A DNA stretch of 64,000 bases from Apostichopus japonicus (lineage: Eukaryota > Echinodermata > Holothuroidea > Aspidochirotida > Stichopodidae), in the NCBI RefSeq assembly GCF_037975245.1, contig NC_092576.1, forward strand, positions 4,542,001-4,606,000. Direction: 5' to 3'. The notes under the pieces were generated by a model. The model was not told the DNA's origin, ran no database searches, and was given only the letters and a program-made list of their open reading frames with translations. The translations under genes and the position numbers were made by a program. The stretch's first letter is position 1. The number at the start of each line of letters is the position of its first letter. Positions 51,301-63,310 of this stretch are shown here, one piece after another.

Positions 51301-54300
51301 AGACGGCGACCTAGCGCAAAAAGGACTATAGTGTTTGAGGTGAGTGACATACTTTTATATTTCATTATATAATTTACCGCCTAATAACCCTAGCGTCCAA
51401 ACACCTATTGTTACCCTCTTTCCTTCCCTACAATAGGCCTATTGTTACCCTCTTTGCTCCAACAATGGAGCTATTGTTTACTTACTGTTCTCGTTCTTCC
51501 CTGTCTCTCTTGATTCTCTTCAGTTCTCGTACTTTCCACGTCTCGTACTCCTCTTCTCCATTCTCGTCGTCTGTGTTCACTGCTGTAATGCTTGCCTCAT
51601 CTACCGGTGCCTCTTCTCCTTCAAACACTTTTCTGGCTTCCGTCTCGACCATCTGAATGTGCCCATTGGGGGGAGGGGGGGGGAGGGAGGGAGATAGAAT
51701 ACACAAGATAGAGATTATGGTCAATAACATTGAGTGTTATCTTCTTGTGTTTCCTAGTCCCCGGCTAATAACGAGGCAAATACATTTTATGAAATGGAAA
51801 TGGCAGAGCACTGCGGCAAAGTTTCAGCTTTCAAAATGGCATCAAGGTTTTTTTTAAGAAAAAGAAGAAGAAATGGAAGGAAACCAAGATATTTTTCTTT
51901 ATCCTGCTTTGATATAGATACATAGTTAGTTATTTACTTCAAGTGTACTCTGGTTACCTACCCTAACAGTCCCTCGCTTTCCTTTATCCTGCCTTGATAT
52001 ACATAGTCAGTTATTTACTTTGAGTGTACTCTGGTTACCTACCTTAACAGTCCCTCGCTTTCCTTTATCCTGCCTTGATATAGATACATAGTTAGTTATT
52101 CGCTTCGAGTGTACTCTGGTTACCTACCCTAACAGTCCCTCCCTTTCCTTTATCCTGCCTTGATATAGATACATAGTCAGTTATTCACTTTGGGTGCACT
52201 CTGGTTACCTACCCTAACAGTCCCTCGCTTTCCTTTATCCTGCCTTGATATAGATACATAGTCATTAATACACTTTGAGTGTACTCTGGTAACCTACCCT
52301 AACAGTCCCTCAGTTTCCTTATCCTGCCTTGATATAGATACATAGTCATTAATACACTTTGAGTGCACTCTGGTTACCTACCCTAACAGTCCCTCGCTTT
52401 CCTTTATCCTGCCTTGATATCTATACATAGTCATTAATACACTTTGAGTGTACTCTGGTTACCTACCTTAACAGTCTCTCTCTTTCGATCGTCCGCTCGT
52501 CTTTTTGCCAGGTCCTCCAGGTGTTTGGCTTTCTGTGCGGCCTGTTCTTTCTCTTGTATGGTCACTCTGTCTCTTCTACAATAAGGACACAAACAATTCT
52601 TGGGTCACATGTGCATTAAACAACCCAATACCAATACTACAGAGTATTCTGTAATCTAAGACTGCAAACAATCAAACTGATGTATTCTTCTGTATTTTTA
52701 ACTAAATGAAGGTTTCTTACTACTGGGATTAGAGCTCAGAACACTGGGTGATAGGATTAGAGCTCAGAACACTGGGTGATGGGAATAGAGCTCAGAACAT
52801 TGGGTGATGGGATTAGAGCTCAGAACACTGGATGATGGGATTAGAGCTCAGAACACTGGGTGATTGGATTAGAGCTCAGAACACTGGGTGATTGGATTAG
52901 AGCTCAGAACACTGGGTGATGGGATTAGAGCTCACAACACTTACTTTGAAACAAAGACAGGTTTTAGGCGTGGCCCCGTCTCCTCTTCTGAGTCGCTGTA
53001 CTCCTCATACTCTGACGATTCTTCTTCACTTTCTTCCTCCTCTCCCTTTATCTTCTCCTCTTCCTGTTCCAATAGGTCCTCTGCCTCTTGTTGTCTCCTC
53101 TCCAGGGCCCGGGCCCGGAGAGCCGATCTACGCTTCTCAATCTCATCCTCCTCTAGATCTTCCTCTTCTGAGCTGCTCTCCTCTGCCTCAATCCTAAACA
53201 CCTTCCGTGAACCTCGATCTCTCTCCGTGGGCTCAGCTTCTGCTTTCTTTGGTGGTTCGTCGTCACCTTCGCTGACCTCCCCGTCTTCCAGGATCTCTGG
53301 TTCGTGGATTTGCCGGTGACGGCTGTGCCTGGATGGGAAGATATAAAACATTGATTCGGTGTGTCCAAGATAAACAGGTACTACTTCGGAACAAAACCAT
53401 GAACAGGTAAAGATTAGCGAACACAACAGCAACAAATATCCTGTTGGTTTGCTGAATGTGTTAGATTCCACCTACAAGAGTATTGTAGTCAGTATATGAT
53501 AGTAAGTACTACACACTCTTCAAATGATTTCAATATTTGACAACAAAAACAGATTTTCTGTTTCCACCATTCTGAAATTTGTATTTGATAGAATTTTTTT
53601 TTAATACTTTTAGCCAAAACATAGAAAATCTTAGAGGTCGTGAGTAGGTGAGAAAAAAATTCTGAAATGCCATCGTTAAGTACCTATGTGGATCCTTGAA
53701 CTGTATAGATGTGGTTGCTTTTAGGTACAGTTACAAGTTTAGTCAGAAAAAGCCTATACAACAGGAAAAGGTACCACAGTATGTGGTCTGCTATGAAAAC
53801 ATGTTGAATTCTCCTTAAATATGTTTAGGATATTTTTACCACTTTTATGATGTTGCTGCTAATATGTTCTTTAAAACAATACCCCTAGCTGTCAATAAAG
53901 CCAGCTCTGACTTTAAGCCTTTCACAAAATGCACCTAAGAGAAACGTCATCGACAATGGTGGATAAATGAAAGCCTAAACCAGCGTTTCTTAACCTTTTG
54001 CACCACTCTTTACACATAGAAATTGAAGTAAAAGCTTTTTCGCTCCCTTCCTGTACCAACTGCGCACAAGCTGACTCAGGGAATTATTTTTTCTTCATGC
54101 ATATAGCGTAGAACAGCTGGGATTCCTGCCTAAACGATGCCTACAACACACCATGGGGTGGGTGAGAGGATATGGGTAGGAAATTAGGAATACCTGTCGC
54201 CTATATCATCGCCTGCATCCTGATGTCTCTCCCGTAATCTCCTGAGACGAGCGTCCTCCTCAACCTTTCCGGTCACCCTCCGGGCTCTGGACATCGGTAG

Positions 54301-56020
54301 TTCGTCCTCATCCTCACTGCTGCTGGACTCTGGAGCATAATCGGGTCTGTACAGCGAGAAAGAAAGAAAACAACAATATCAGCAGCATAAGAAATGAGGT
54401 AATTTTCTTTTGATTAGTCACCAAATCCTTTTTTGAAACAAATCCAAACCATGATCTATTGTGGTCTGACTAAAAATCTGCATTTTTTACTGGGTTGTGC
54501 CTGTGTTTCTGATTTTGATCACATACTTTGTTTATATTTACTCATAAAAGTCAGGGAATCAGTTAGCGTTCAAATTTTGTGTAGGAGTTTTGAAGCAGTT
54601 ATGCTATACATCTTTGTACTTGTAGAGCAATTTGGGATGTGATGAATACCCATCAACCATTGGATTACTTACTCTTCAACAATCAACAGTGACTGGGGAA
54701 TAGTTTATCAGGTTTGGGATAACTCAATAAAGCACAAAATGGGCAGACTGCGACACAAATTACGCAACAATGTATCATTGTTTGCACAACGAAGAAAAAC
54801 CATGTTCACTGTTTTTTTTAGGATATGCTTCATACAGAAATTGTTAGTGTCCTTCAACAGTTTGTTTCTAACTGTGCTGAACTGGATCAACAAGATACCA
54901 TTCCAGGTGATACATTATCTCTGCTATAAGTACTGTACTTTGTCAGGCTATAGCACAGTACTGCACAAACAAACTAGTATCAGGTTAGCTTAGGTTTAGC
55001 CTAAGACAGAATGTTTGGTAAAAAATTGGCAGACATTTATCCAGTAATCAATTAGTCAGTGCATAATCCTGCTTCATAAGTGAGAATAAAACCCGCTCAC
55101 AATTGTTCTTACCTCTTGCCTGGTACGTATCTTTTCACCTTCACTTTTTGCATTGTCCTTTCACCTTTATTTAGGGATATGAAACAAAAGGAATAATAAT
55201 CATTTGAAACTGCCATTGGCTGGAAAAACAAAGAGCTTTTAGATTAATCTTGTTTTATTAAAACAATAACAACAATACCGTTTAAAATGTGCTAACGTGG
55301 AGCAAAAGGGAGCACCGCTTGATGTTATCGAAACTGCTTGAACGATTTGTACGATCAAGTTTAGCCCTCTGACATAGCATTTGGAACGTTAGGCTTTGTC
55401 AAACTATTACATATGTCTCAGAATTGATTATCCAACAAAATAAGCCCAGAAATACTCAATAAAGTGTGATGTAATGTATATAAATTCAGGCATATATAGC
55501 TAGCGGCATCCCTAAGCATTTCAATCTGTCTGATATTTGTTTTTAATTGAGGCAGATAAAGTTTTTGTTTGAGTATTTTCTTTAACACTACAAATTGCAT
55601 CTGGGAAGTGCACGATTTTTGGGGGGAGGGCATGTGCCCCCCTGGCGACGCCACTGTATGTAGCTAAGTACTGTACTTGGGAGTTCACATTAAGTTTGTA
55701 CAAAACAACAAAATTACATATATACAGTAGAGGAGATAGGTGTACTTCAGTTCATCTGAAATATATTTAATGTAAAGAGACACTGGAATACACTCAATCC
55801 AGTATAGTGCTGGACTCATACCAACTACTTTGGTCCAGTCTGAAATGTCTGTTTTATTCAAATATGCGATAGAAAAGACTGAAGCATTTGTTGCCCTAGT
55901 ATCCACGTTGACCTCTAGGCCTAAATACAGTAACTTACCCTTCTTGTTCGTGACAGGTACAGCACCAGCTGTTGATTGGATGATGAGCCCGCCAGGCTCT
56001 GGGATAATGTCGATATCCAT
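48320..56020 (-). CDS. MFAP1: MFAP1 (spliceosomal B-complex protein), 9 exons, 458 aa
   Basis: Exons on the minus strand are 56020-55939, 55164-55113, 54346-54194, 53328-52945, 52575-52467, 51652-51486, 50559-50400, 50140-50051 and 48499-48320. Phases close and the total is 1377 nt including TGA. Diagnostic stretches are [104 protein letters not shown] and [20 protein letters not shown], in the order of human MFAP1. MFAP1 is a conserved, largely disordered or helical nuclear protein of the pre-catalytic spliceosome. Length is close to the human 439 aa. The acidic, Glu/Ser-rich exon 4 is the least conserved part. The donors of exons 4 and 5 abut tandem repeats. A 5' UTR acceptor is likely near 56101. 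Confidence 0.96.
49360..49635. repeat. Degenerate tandem repeat in MFAP1 intron 8
   Basis: Imperfect units of about 40 bp with GGTTCCT, GGCAGGTGG and AGAGAGGTG occur along the interval. Confidence 0.7.
50690..51480. repeat. Degenerate CCTATTGTTACCC repeats in MFAP1 intron 6
   Basis: Repeated units of the form CACAATAGACCTATTGTTAC and CCATTTTTCCC occur at 50690-51060 and 51395-51478. They are separated by a non-repetitive block (about 51120-51390) with a higher CG content. Confidence 0.7.
51890..52466. repeat. 85-bp minisatellite containing the MFAP1 exon 5 donor sequence
   Basis: About seven units of roughly 85 bp contain CTCTGGTTACCTACCCTAAC, AGTCCCTCGCTTTCCTTTAT and CCTGCCTTGATATAGATACA. 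On the minus strand each unit carries GTTAGGGTAGGTAACC or GTTAAGGTAGGTAACC, matching the true donor of exon 5 at 52466/52467. Confidence 0.9.
52720..52942. repeat. 28-bp minisatellite abutting the MFAP1 exon 4 donor
   Basis: About eight units read GGGATTAGAGCTCAGAACAC then TGGGTGAT. In transcript sense the array starts at intron position +4 of exon 4's donor. Confidence 0.9.
55501..55656. mobile_element. Short hAT-like MITE, 156 bp
   Basis: The right end GGCGACGCCACTG matches that of the 35783-37216 element. The left end TAGCGGCATCCC is a decayed inverse. Flanks TATATAGC and TATGTAGC agree at seven of eight positions. It lies in MFAP1 intron 1. Confidence 0.5.
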
Positions 56021-57779
56021 GGTTGGTTAGTTAAAGGTTCTGCCTCCGAACTCCAGATAGCCAAACCTAGGCAATTGTCGATGGTGTGTTCAGCAATCTG
56101 TAAATGATACAATTAATACTTACTTAACTTTTAAAGCCTAAGGACAAATTTATATAGCAAAATGATCTGTCCAATGGCAAACTTGCTACACAAATACAAA
56201 GATGTACACAGACTGAGCTCAATAATCAGTATTTTACTTTCTTATCATTTGATCAACACAATTCATATACCTCAAAGGTGTTTCAGTACGAAAATTAAAG
56301 AAACCAAAAACTGCCAAAGTATGAACTCCTTGAAAAAAATATGGAAACTAACACAATGAGCAACTGCTTACTTCCAGCAGACAAAATTGCGTTTGTTTGA
56401 ATAAGCTGTGCATTCCTCATACTTTACTGGAGTAGGCCTTACCAACTGGCCTCCTAGAGTGAAATTGTAGGCTAGCCTACATGGTATTCCCTTACATACA
56501 TAAATATATAGTACCACACAGTGTTACTGTATCTCGGTGTATTATCTGCACTACGTTATGCAGTAGCCTAACGTTAGGACTCGTACAGTATAGGCTATTT
56601 CAAATGTAGGGAAAGTGAATCGTAACATCTAAGGCCTATGGTTTACTAAAGGTACTAAAAGTACTCATGTCGGCAAGTGAAAACTGGCAGTTACCGAAAA
56701 CTTCGGATGACACTCGAAATTCTTTCGCTTGCACAAAACAAATTCTACCCCGGGAACCGGTTGCGTGTATTCTCCCGAAGCTATCGCGGAATTAACCCCA
56801 TTGTTAAATTGCGTGTGGAGAATGCTTCCTTCCTATAGAAGGCCGTCCTTGCATAAAAATAGGGTAAGTGCGTACAGAAAACCTTTCCATCAATTGACGT
56901 TAAAAGTAAGAATAATATATGACCGCAAGTATGCCTCCCGTCAGGCGCTCTCAGCACGGATAAAAAATACGTCTGCCTGTGAAAAACTTTGAGGATCCGG
57001 GCCTCCGGAAATACGTTTAAAATCATTCTTATTTCCGTATCTAATAGTGTTGAAAAATAAACTGTCGAAAGCAACTGCAAAAAAAGGTTTTGAGAAAGAA
57101 TTGAATATAACGGATAGCAGTTTGAGATGTGAATGTCAGTTAGATTATTAACTGGGATCAAAGAGAGATGTTTCTTTCGTGTCAAAGTTTGTTACATTCA
57201 CTTTTTTCATTGCAAAGTAACGGCATAAGCATATGGGTACCGACAACAGATAAGGCTCGCGACATATTATTGTTATGGAGTGTTCCAACACTGGCGCTCA
57301 TACGGTACTCTAACCAACCGTTTCAACTGGGTAGATATTACAAATGAATATACTATATTGGAGCCCTGACAGGAGAAACAGACCCAACTTTAATTATCGA
57401 TCTATAGGATTGTTTGTAAGATTGTTTCTGTATCGTCATTAGGCCTATTATTGGCCCGAAACAGAGAGGACATTTGAGACGGAATATATGTTCGTGGTAT
57501 ATGGTTCTGTATTCTCGGCTTCATGTTACAAGTGGTATTTGATGGCGCTCTTTACTTAATAAATAATCCATTCTCGTTACACCTTTCCTTCTTTAAAATG
57601 CTCATTCACCAAAACTCTTATTGTTACTTATTCATGTTAATTTCTTTAACTTTATTCTAGTCAACTTGCACTAGCATGATTAATACCTGTAATTATGTAT
57701 TTAGTCTACTACTACTCTGAATCATTCGAAATTGCTAGATTTGTAAATACAGTTTAATCACGATAACACAAAACTGCTA
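56021..57779. other. MFAP1 upstream region
   Basis: It likely holds the MFAP1 promoter and a 5' UTR exon. A minus-strand acceptor is plausible near 56101 (TTTACAG). No other gene is supported; the ORFs at 56729-57185 have no recognisable features. Confidence 0.4.
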
Positions 57780-58290
57780 GCAAACTGCTTATCCACAGAA
57801 GAGCCTGGGTAAGAGAATGAGTAAAAGTTAGAGGGCCTGACGTTTCGATCCAAGCAGGATCTTCTTCAGAGGCTGAATGACAAGTAACAGTAACAGAAGG
57901 GATACATACAAAAGAGATAAATATAAGAGGATTGATAGACAAGGGATTTCTGATTCCAAATGGTAGGCTACAACACGTCGTAAGCCATTCAAGGTGATTC
58001 CATCTTTTATCGAGATTTCATCTCTGACGTGGAAATATGTTTGTGTGCTTGGAGGTAGGTTGTGTTTGTCCTCTGGCAAACCATTATTCTTGTCCAAGAC
58101 CCGGGCATTATTTTGCCCTTAGCTGTTACAATTAATGTGAGTGCGCCCTCACATCCTCTATCGAAACATCTGTCGTTTAATAATAATTCCCCTGACAAGC
58201 AGCTTTGAGGACGGGCGTCCTCAGTTAGTTCTATAATTCGACGAGATATATATTTAGAACGAGTGCATTGCAGCAATCATCTGCTGATCT
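57780..58290 (-). mobile_element. Degenerate retroelement fragment, possibly a Penelope-like terminal region
   Basis: Two overlapping open stretches are seen on the minus strand (58276-58007 and 58097-57828), with no recognised protein domain. At 57873-57835 (minus) lies a short structured motif: GCCT, CTGAAGA, a GATCC/GGATC stem, GAAA, then GTC and AGGC. This resembles a minimal hammerhead ribozyme, a feature known from the terminal repeats of Penelope-like elements. The assignment rests on that resemblance only. Confidence 0.3.
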
Positions 58291-58998
58291 TCTGTTTACT
58301 GTTGTGCTCTGATTTACTTAAACAAAGACAAATAATGACGCTATTTACTTATTAAATTAAATGATCCATGCTCGTCACAAATAAAGATAATTGTCATGAA
58401 CAAAAATCCCCAAACAAAGGAAGGTCTTATCTCATATTTGGGAGGTGTCAGGCCCATTAATGCTCCATCACACAGAAGGCCGAAGACTTGATACAAGTCA
58501 AAAGATAACATTGAAGAGCCACATGTGCTTCAATCGCTCTCTGTCTTTTACTAATTGCGCTGTTTCTTTTCTGAAACAGAGAATAATTTACCGATGCTTC
58601 AACTAAATTATTGACACTGTTTGGATGACAAAATGATCATAATATTGGTTTCAGTGTTGACAATGTGAACGTTCTACCTTGAAACTAAGTCTAGGGAAGC
58701 AATGGTAATAATAACAAGTATAACATATAACGGATTTACAAAATGACAGCTCACAGAAAACAACTTAAAGACGACATTATTCCCCAAAACAGAGTAATAT
58801 TTTCCTAAGCTATTCTGATATGTTGTTCTCTACAACGATGTAATTGATAAGGAGATCTGTCCTATCATTTTGAAGATGATGGTTTTTTTTTATATATTTT
58901 TATTATTGTCATCCTTAATGTTTGGGTTTTGTAACCCCTTTAATGATGTGGTGATCCTTCCAAGTTTTTAAAGTGCTTTAGAGCACGCCTTGACTAAT

Positions 58999-59010
58999 GA
59001 ATCATCATCA

Positions 59011-59063
<53 letters not shown>

Positions 59064-59090
59064 GTCATCATCATCATCATCATTGTTATT
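58999..59090. repeat. TCA/TCG trinucleotide repeat
   Basis: Contiguous TCATCATCG, then TCGTCG, then TCATCA units read as poly-Ser in one frame. It directly precedes the LINE fragment and is not judged coding. Confidence 0.9.
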
Positions 59091-59094
59091 ATTA

Positions 59095-59638
59095 TCCTTT
59101 ACGGATCATCCTATGATTTGTGGAATTGGGAGATATTGCATAATTTGCTGGGGTGGTAATGTTAGTAAATCAGAAAGGAATAGTATTGACAAAATTATCA
59201 AGAAAGCAGAAAAAGTAATTGGGAGGGGGGGGGGGGGGTTCAGTCTGTAGTTGACTCGGTCTACCAATGCCGCCCACACTCAAAGTTAGGCATGGTTTGG
59301 ACTTTGGAGTGACTGTAGTCATCCGGCTATTATATTATTCACTTCGAAACAGTCTTATACATAGGGGTATTGGTAGACTGAGACACCCAAAGCTAAATAC
59401 TAATCTTTATCGGAATTCTTTCATCCCTCATGCAATTAAACTTCACAACAGCTACTAAAGTCGCTCATATTGTGTATGGTTTACTGTTTTGTTTTCGTTT
59501 TTAATCCGATCTTACCTTCTTATTACTATTATCTGTATACGTGTTCTTAGATTTATATATTTTTTATATTTTCTATGACTTGTGCAAGTATATCAATTGC
59601 CTTTTATGGAGTAATAAAGTTTTACTTTACTTTACTTT
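59095..59638 (+). mobile_element. LINE ORF2 C-terminal fragment with 3' tail
   Basis: The reading CIICWGGNVSKSERNSIDKI, then IIKKAEKVIGR, changes frame in a run of G at 59224-59238. It continues with VDSVYQCRPHSK and later LRHPKLNTNLYRNSFIPHAI and KLHNSY. This is the usual C-terminus of several LINE clades (a WGGN...KAEKVIGR...NSF.P.AI.L.N pattern). The 3' UTR ends in GTAATAAAGTTT and an iterated TTTAC tail, a hallmark of L2/CR1-type retrotransposons. It is 5' truncated and frameshifted. Confidence 0.65.
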
Positions 59639-59940
59639 AGATATACACGTATAACTTAAATTTATAATGAAACCGTCCTGTTCCAATAGCCCACTTGTCT
59701 AATTCTTCCCGAATTAATGTAAACCCGCGCCGACGGCTGAACTTTTCAACCCCGGAAAATGATGGCAGTATGTAAGTTCTCGTTACATGTTATAATTTTC
59801 ACTGTGAAGTATGTGTACACTGTGTACTTCGGCTTTATGCACGCCTATATCTTGCCGAACATCCATAATGTCGTGTTGTATGTGTTGTTTTGCATTTGTA
59901 TTTTCAAATTTCTATTTGTGCTTGTAGAACGAACGAACGG

Positions 59941-60237
59941 AGCGTACAAAAATGTTTTGAGTAAAGACACTCCCTAGATCGCCGGAAATGACCCTTTGCG
60001 GGCCTGGCTAATTTGCAAATAAACGAAGAATAAATAGGTGTCATCGTCATTTTGTCAGAAAATTACACCAACAAAATGTGACAAATGTCAATAGGTATTT
60101 GAGAGCGCAATAAAAAAGTCAATAATCGCGAATAAGTAAAAAGTGGTAAAAAGCTGAAAAGGGCGCCAGCAGTCCACTTGAGTCCGTCGGGGGGGGGGGC
60201 ATCCGCCCCCTCTGACTGTATGGACGCTCCGCCACTG
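59941..60237. mobile_element. Truncated inverted copy of the 24973-25347 MITE
   Basis: In reverse orientation this segment follows the 375-bp element closely, including its internal TGACAAATGTCAATA region and the G-run. It ends GCTCCGCCACTG at 60237. The opposite terminus and half of the hairpin are missing. Confidence 0.75.
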
Positions 60238-62109
60238 AGGGGACGGGGGATGGGGGTGAGGGGAGTTTCTGAATTTCACAAAATGTATCCATGCTGTGGG
60301 TATACCAATCATTTCTTCATCAATGAAGTACCGATGAGTTGAATACACAAGACAATGGGAAGACAAAGGCAGGCTGAACATTTTCACTAACAATGTACAT
60401 ATACTTCCTTAGGTTACTTAGATCTGCAATCAATGTATAGAACTGCGCGGTATTGAAACTCTATTGAAACACTAACCCGAATCATGGTCATCCGGTTCCA
60501 GTTCAATATATGTAACTCTCTAAAGATCTCAGAAGATTTACTTCTGCTGTATACACTATAGTTGTTACCTGCCAGCGTAATTGTTTTAAATATAAACATT
60601 CCTAATTTTTGGGTGAATTATTTTGACAGAATTCTGCACTGACCAATTTCAAAAGGGAATTTTGCATTGTCGCAGACTGACAGTGCATGACTTTAGCGAA
60701 GTTGGAAATACTTCATTTGTCTAATTTGATTAATTTCTATCAACATAAAATTTTCTCCAGGCAGTCAAAGATTGTGGTGTAGATTAATGTTTGCCGGTTG
60801 CCATCTGGACATTTAGCGTGACGTAGCAAGTGGAATGAGTCAACATAGCTTTATCTTCATATGTTTACAGTTCAACTGTATCTACACTGTCCCTTCCTGT
60901 TGTTGATTAGTTAACGGTACTATAAATAAATGTCATATTTATCAGTTTTCAGATGGTCCGGACGGAAAATGTTCCCATTGATAATTGCGCAACAACTTTG
61001 CACGCATATCAATAATTAGTGCTTCTAAATAAACATCTACAAAGAGGGTGAATAACTCAAAGGGAAGCTCTGGTAGCTGAAATTGATCAATTTCCTTCAT
61101 AAATTCTTTTGACATTTCTGCATCATGTTAGATCAAACCCCGTCCTCATAGCATTTTGTATGGCGAAGATATTAATTTTCCAAATATGGTGATATTTTGT
61201 TAATGTATCTGGCAACATGAATGAAAGTCATCATAAATATTCAACTGAAAGATGTTTTTTACCACTTTTTCTTGTTTATATACATGTAGTGAACATTAAA
61301 CATTAAATCCTTTGACAAAATAAATCAACCGAGATGACACTATAGCTAGCAATCGCTAGCAATAGTCAACATTCTGGAGTTAGGAAAAATGCGGTAAAAT
61401 TGAGATGGCGTGTACACCTATATATGTTATATAACAGTGTGGATTGCTGCATGGTCTCTTTAAGGTACCTGTTATACGTTGTCTGCCAACGGAATCTTCC
61501 TTTCAAAATTGATGAAATCGATTCAAAAAGGCAAGCAACAGCTGACAAATTCACAGCACGTATTTATTTTTAATTTGAAAGAAAAAGGAAGTAATATTTC
61601 AAGAGATGCTCATAGTTTGATATAATTCAGATCATTATAATTACTTCTCTTTTTATTTTAATAATAGAAAGATGAAAAGAAGAGTCTAAGTGGATGCGAT
61701 ATCATATATGGACGAAATTTCGGGATTCGCACCTGGACCAACAGCCAGAGTATGCACAGAACGCACTACACATGAGTCTGTTCACGAAGATATTTCTCCC
61801 CCTGCCCTTCTCACTAGCAGGCGTTCCTGGGGGTATAGGCAAAAGGGTTGCTGCACTCGTATTCTGTGGATTTATATGGTTCGATTGATATTGGATTTTT
61901 TTAACCGTTTCGGATTGAAGATGTTCAAAAATTCTTATTGGAATATTCTTCACTTCACTTAACCAAGTGAAATGTATGCCAAGACGTAAACGTATATTGC
62001 AAATAGAAACATATATTAGAACTTAATTTTTAAAAGTATACATGTCAATATTGAAACCTCAAAGATTATCAATAAAGTTTTGGCTATAACCTACACAAAT
62101 TTAGACTAG
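60238..62109. other. Intergenic region without supported genes
   Basis: Several short ORFs occur, including an overlapping pair at 61690-61962 whose second frame is hydrophobic (PLPFSLAGVPGGIGKRVAAL). None shows a recognisable family or a splice context good enough to annotate. Confidence 0.4.
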
Positions 62110-62117
62110 TGTCCATC

Positions 62118-62414
62118 CAGGCGCGTCGCCAAGGGGGGGGGGGGGGCGAAGGGGGCAGCCGCCCCCCACCTTGAGCATATTTACATTTTTTTTTTTAATG
62201 TTTTTATGATATCGCTAGTATTTTCAAAAGAGAAAATGCTAAGATGCAACTTACAAGGCCTGGGAAGTGCCATTTCCAGCGATCTGGGAGGCATTTTCGG
62301 CCAAAATTTTCTTGTACGCTTCGCGCCAATTATGGTGGCGCTACGCTTAGATAGTTTGCAATGCCGAATCTACAGTTTCGCCCCTCCCTTGGCAAATTCC
62401 TGGCTACGCGCCTG
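62118..62414. mobile_element. hAT-like MITE, 297 bp, TSD TGTCCATC
   Basis: The termini CAGGCGCGT and ACGCGCCTG are inverted, flanked by TGTCCATC at 62110-62117 and 62415-62422. A long G-run and C-run follow the left end. A plus-oriented core module covers about 62255-62355. Confidence 0.85.
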
Positions 62415-62422
62415 TGTCCATC

Positions 62423-62821
62423 AGAGAGATAAGGATTGTAACGCAATCGGGCCCCTGGGACAGTTATGCCACCGGGCACCATTGTGGCCTCTTCATATCC
62501 CATATTTTCCAAGTCTCCCCCCCCACCCATATAGTTCCCCAGCACCTAAAATTTACCTCAAGATTACAAGAGCAGTATACCCACCCTGACCCCCACTACG
62601 CCCCACCCCATAGCTGTCACCCCCAATAGCTGCCAATTTTGCAATGCTAATTATCATAAACATTATTTTGATATTAGAAACGTAACATACCAGTGGACGT
62701 GTGAGGCAATGGCTTCGAGTGGATCAGTATATCTAACTTTATAATAATAAATAATTGACATCTCTTAACTAATACATATGGACAAATACATACATACATA
62801 CACACACACATATATATATAT

Positions 62822-62868
<47 letters not shown>

Positions 62869-63119
62869 CTAAGAACAAAATAATAAATAACAACAACAAT
62901 ACATGAAAAAAACAATGCAAAAGTGTGAAATGTGGTAATAGTCAGTAAGATCTCAAATAACTTTTTCTTAATTTTCTTCTGAAAGATGAAACAGTGCTAT
63001 AAAGTTGTTAGTATCCTGTGGCAATGAGTGACAATTTGTTAGGAGAAAACCGAGTCATGATCAAGCTTGTAATCACAGCATATTGTGTCCACTATCCCTT
63101 TTCAAGTCATTCACTGTAA
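62423..63119. other. Intergenic region with CA/TA microsatellite
   Basis: C-rich DNA near 62515-62620 is followed by ACAT, CACA and TATA runs at about 62788-62870. No gene is seen. Confidence 0.5.
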
Positions 63120-63310
63120 AAATTATGTTTGTATATCAGAAAAGAGAATATCAGAACTTAAGTTTGAGACATTACATATATCAGTTATTGAAATAATAGA
63201 AAGAAATGAACCTTGTGGCACACCAAAAACGACCTTTTGAGAGTCAGAATAAGTACCATTAACTGTGTTATACGTGGAGTGACCTACTAGATAAGGTTTT
63301 TTAGGTCACT
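63120..63310 (-). mobile_element. LINE reverse-transcriptase scrap (GVPQGS motif)
   Basis: On the minus strand the reading YNTVNGTYSDSQKVVFGVPQ, then GSFLSIISITDICNVSNL, shows the non-LTR RT motif GVPQGS. The usual LGPLLF segment after it is disrupted. It is too short and degenerate for clade assignment. It may be related to the LINE tail at 59095-59638, but nothing links them directly. Confidence 0.5.

Noticed and set aside
58990-59090. Poly-Ser open frame
   Set aside because: Simple trinucleotide repeat fused by chance to a LINE fragment frame.
61690-61962. Possible exon with a hydrophobic frame
   Set aside because: No family recognised and two overlapping frames equally open; insufficient support.
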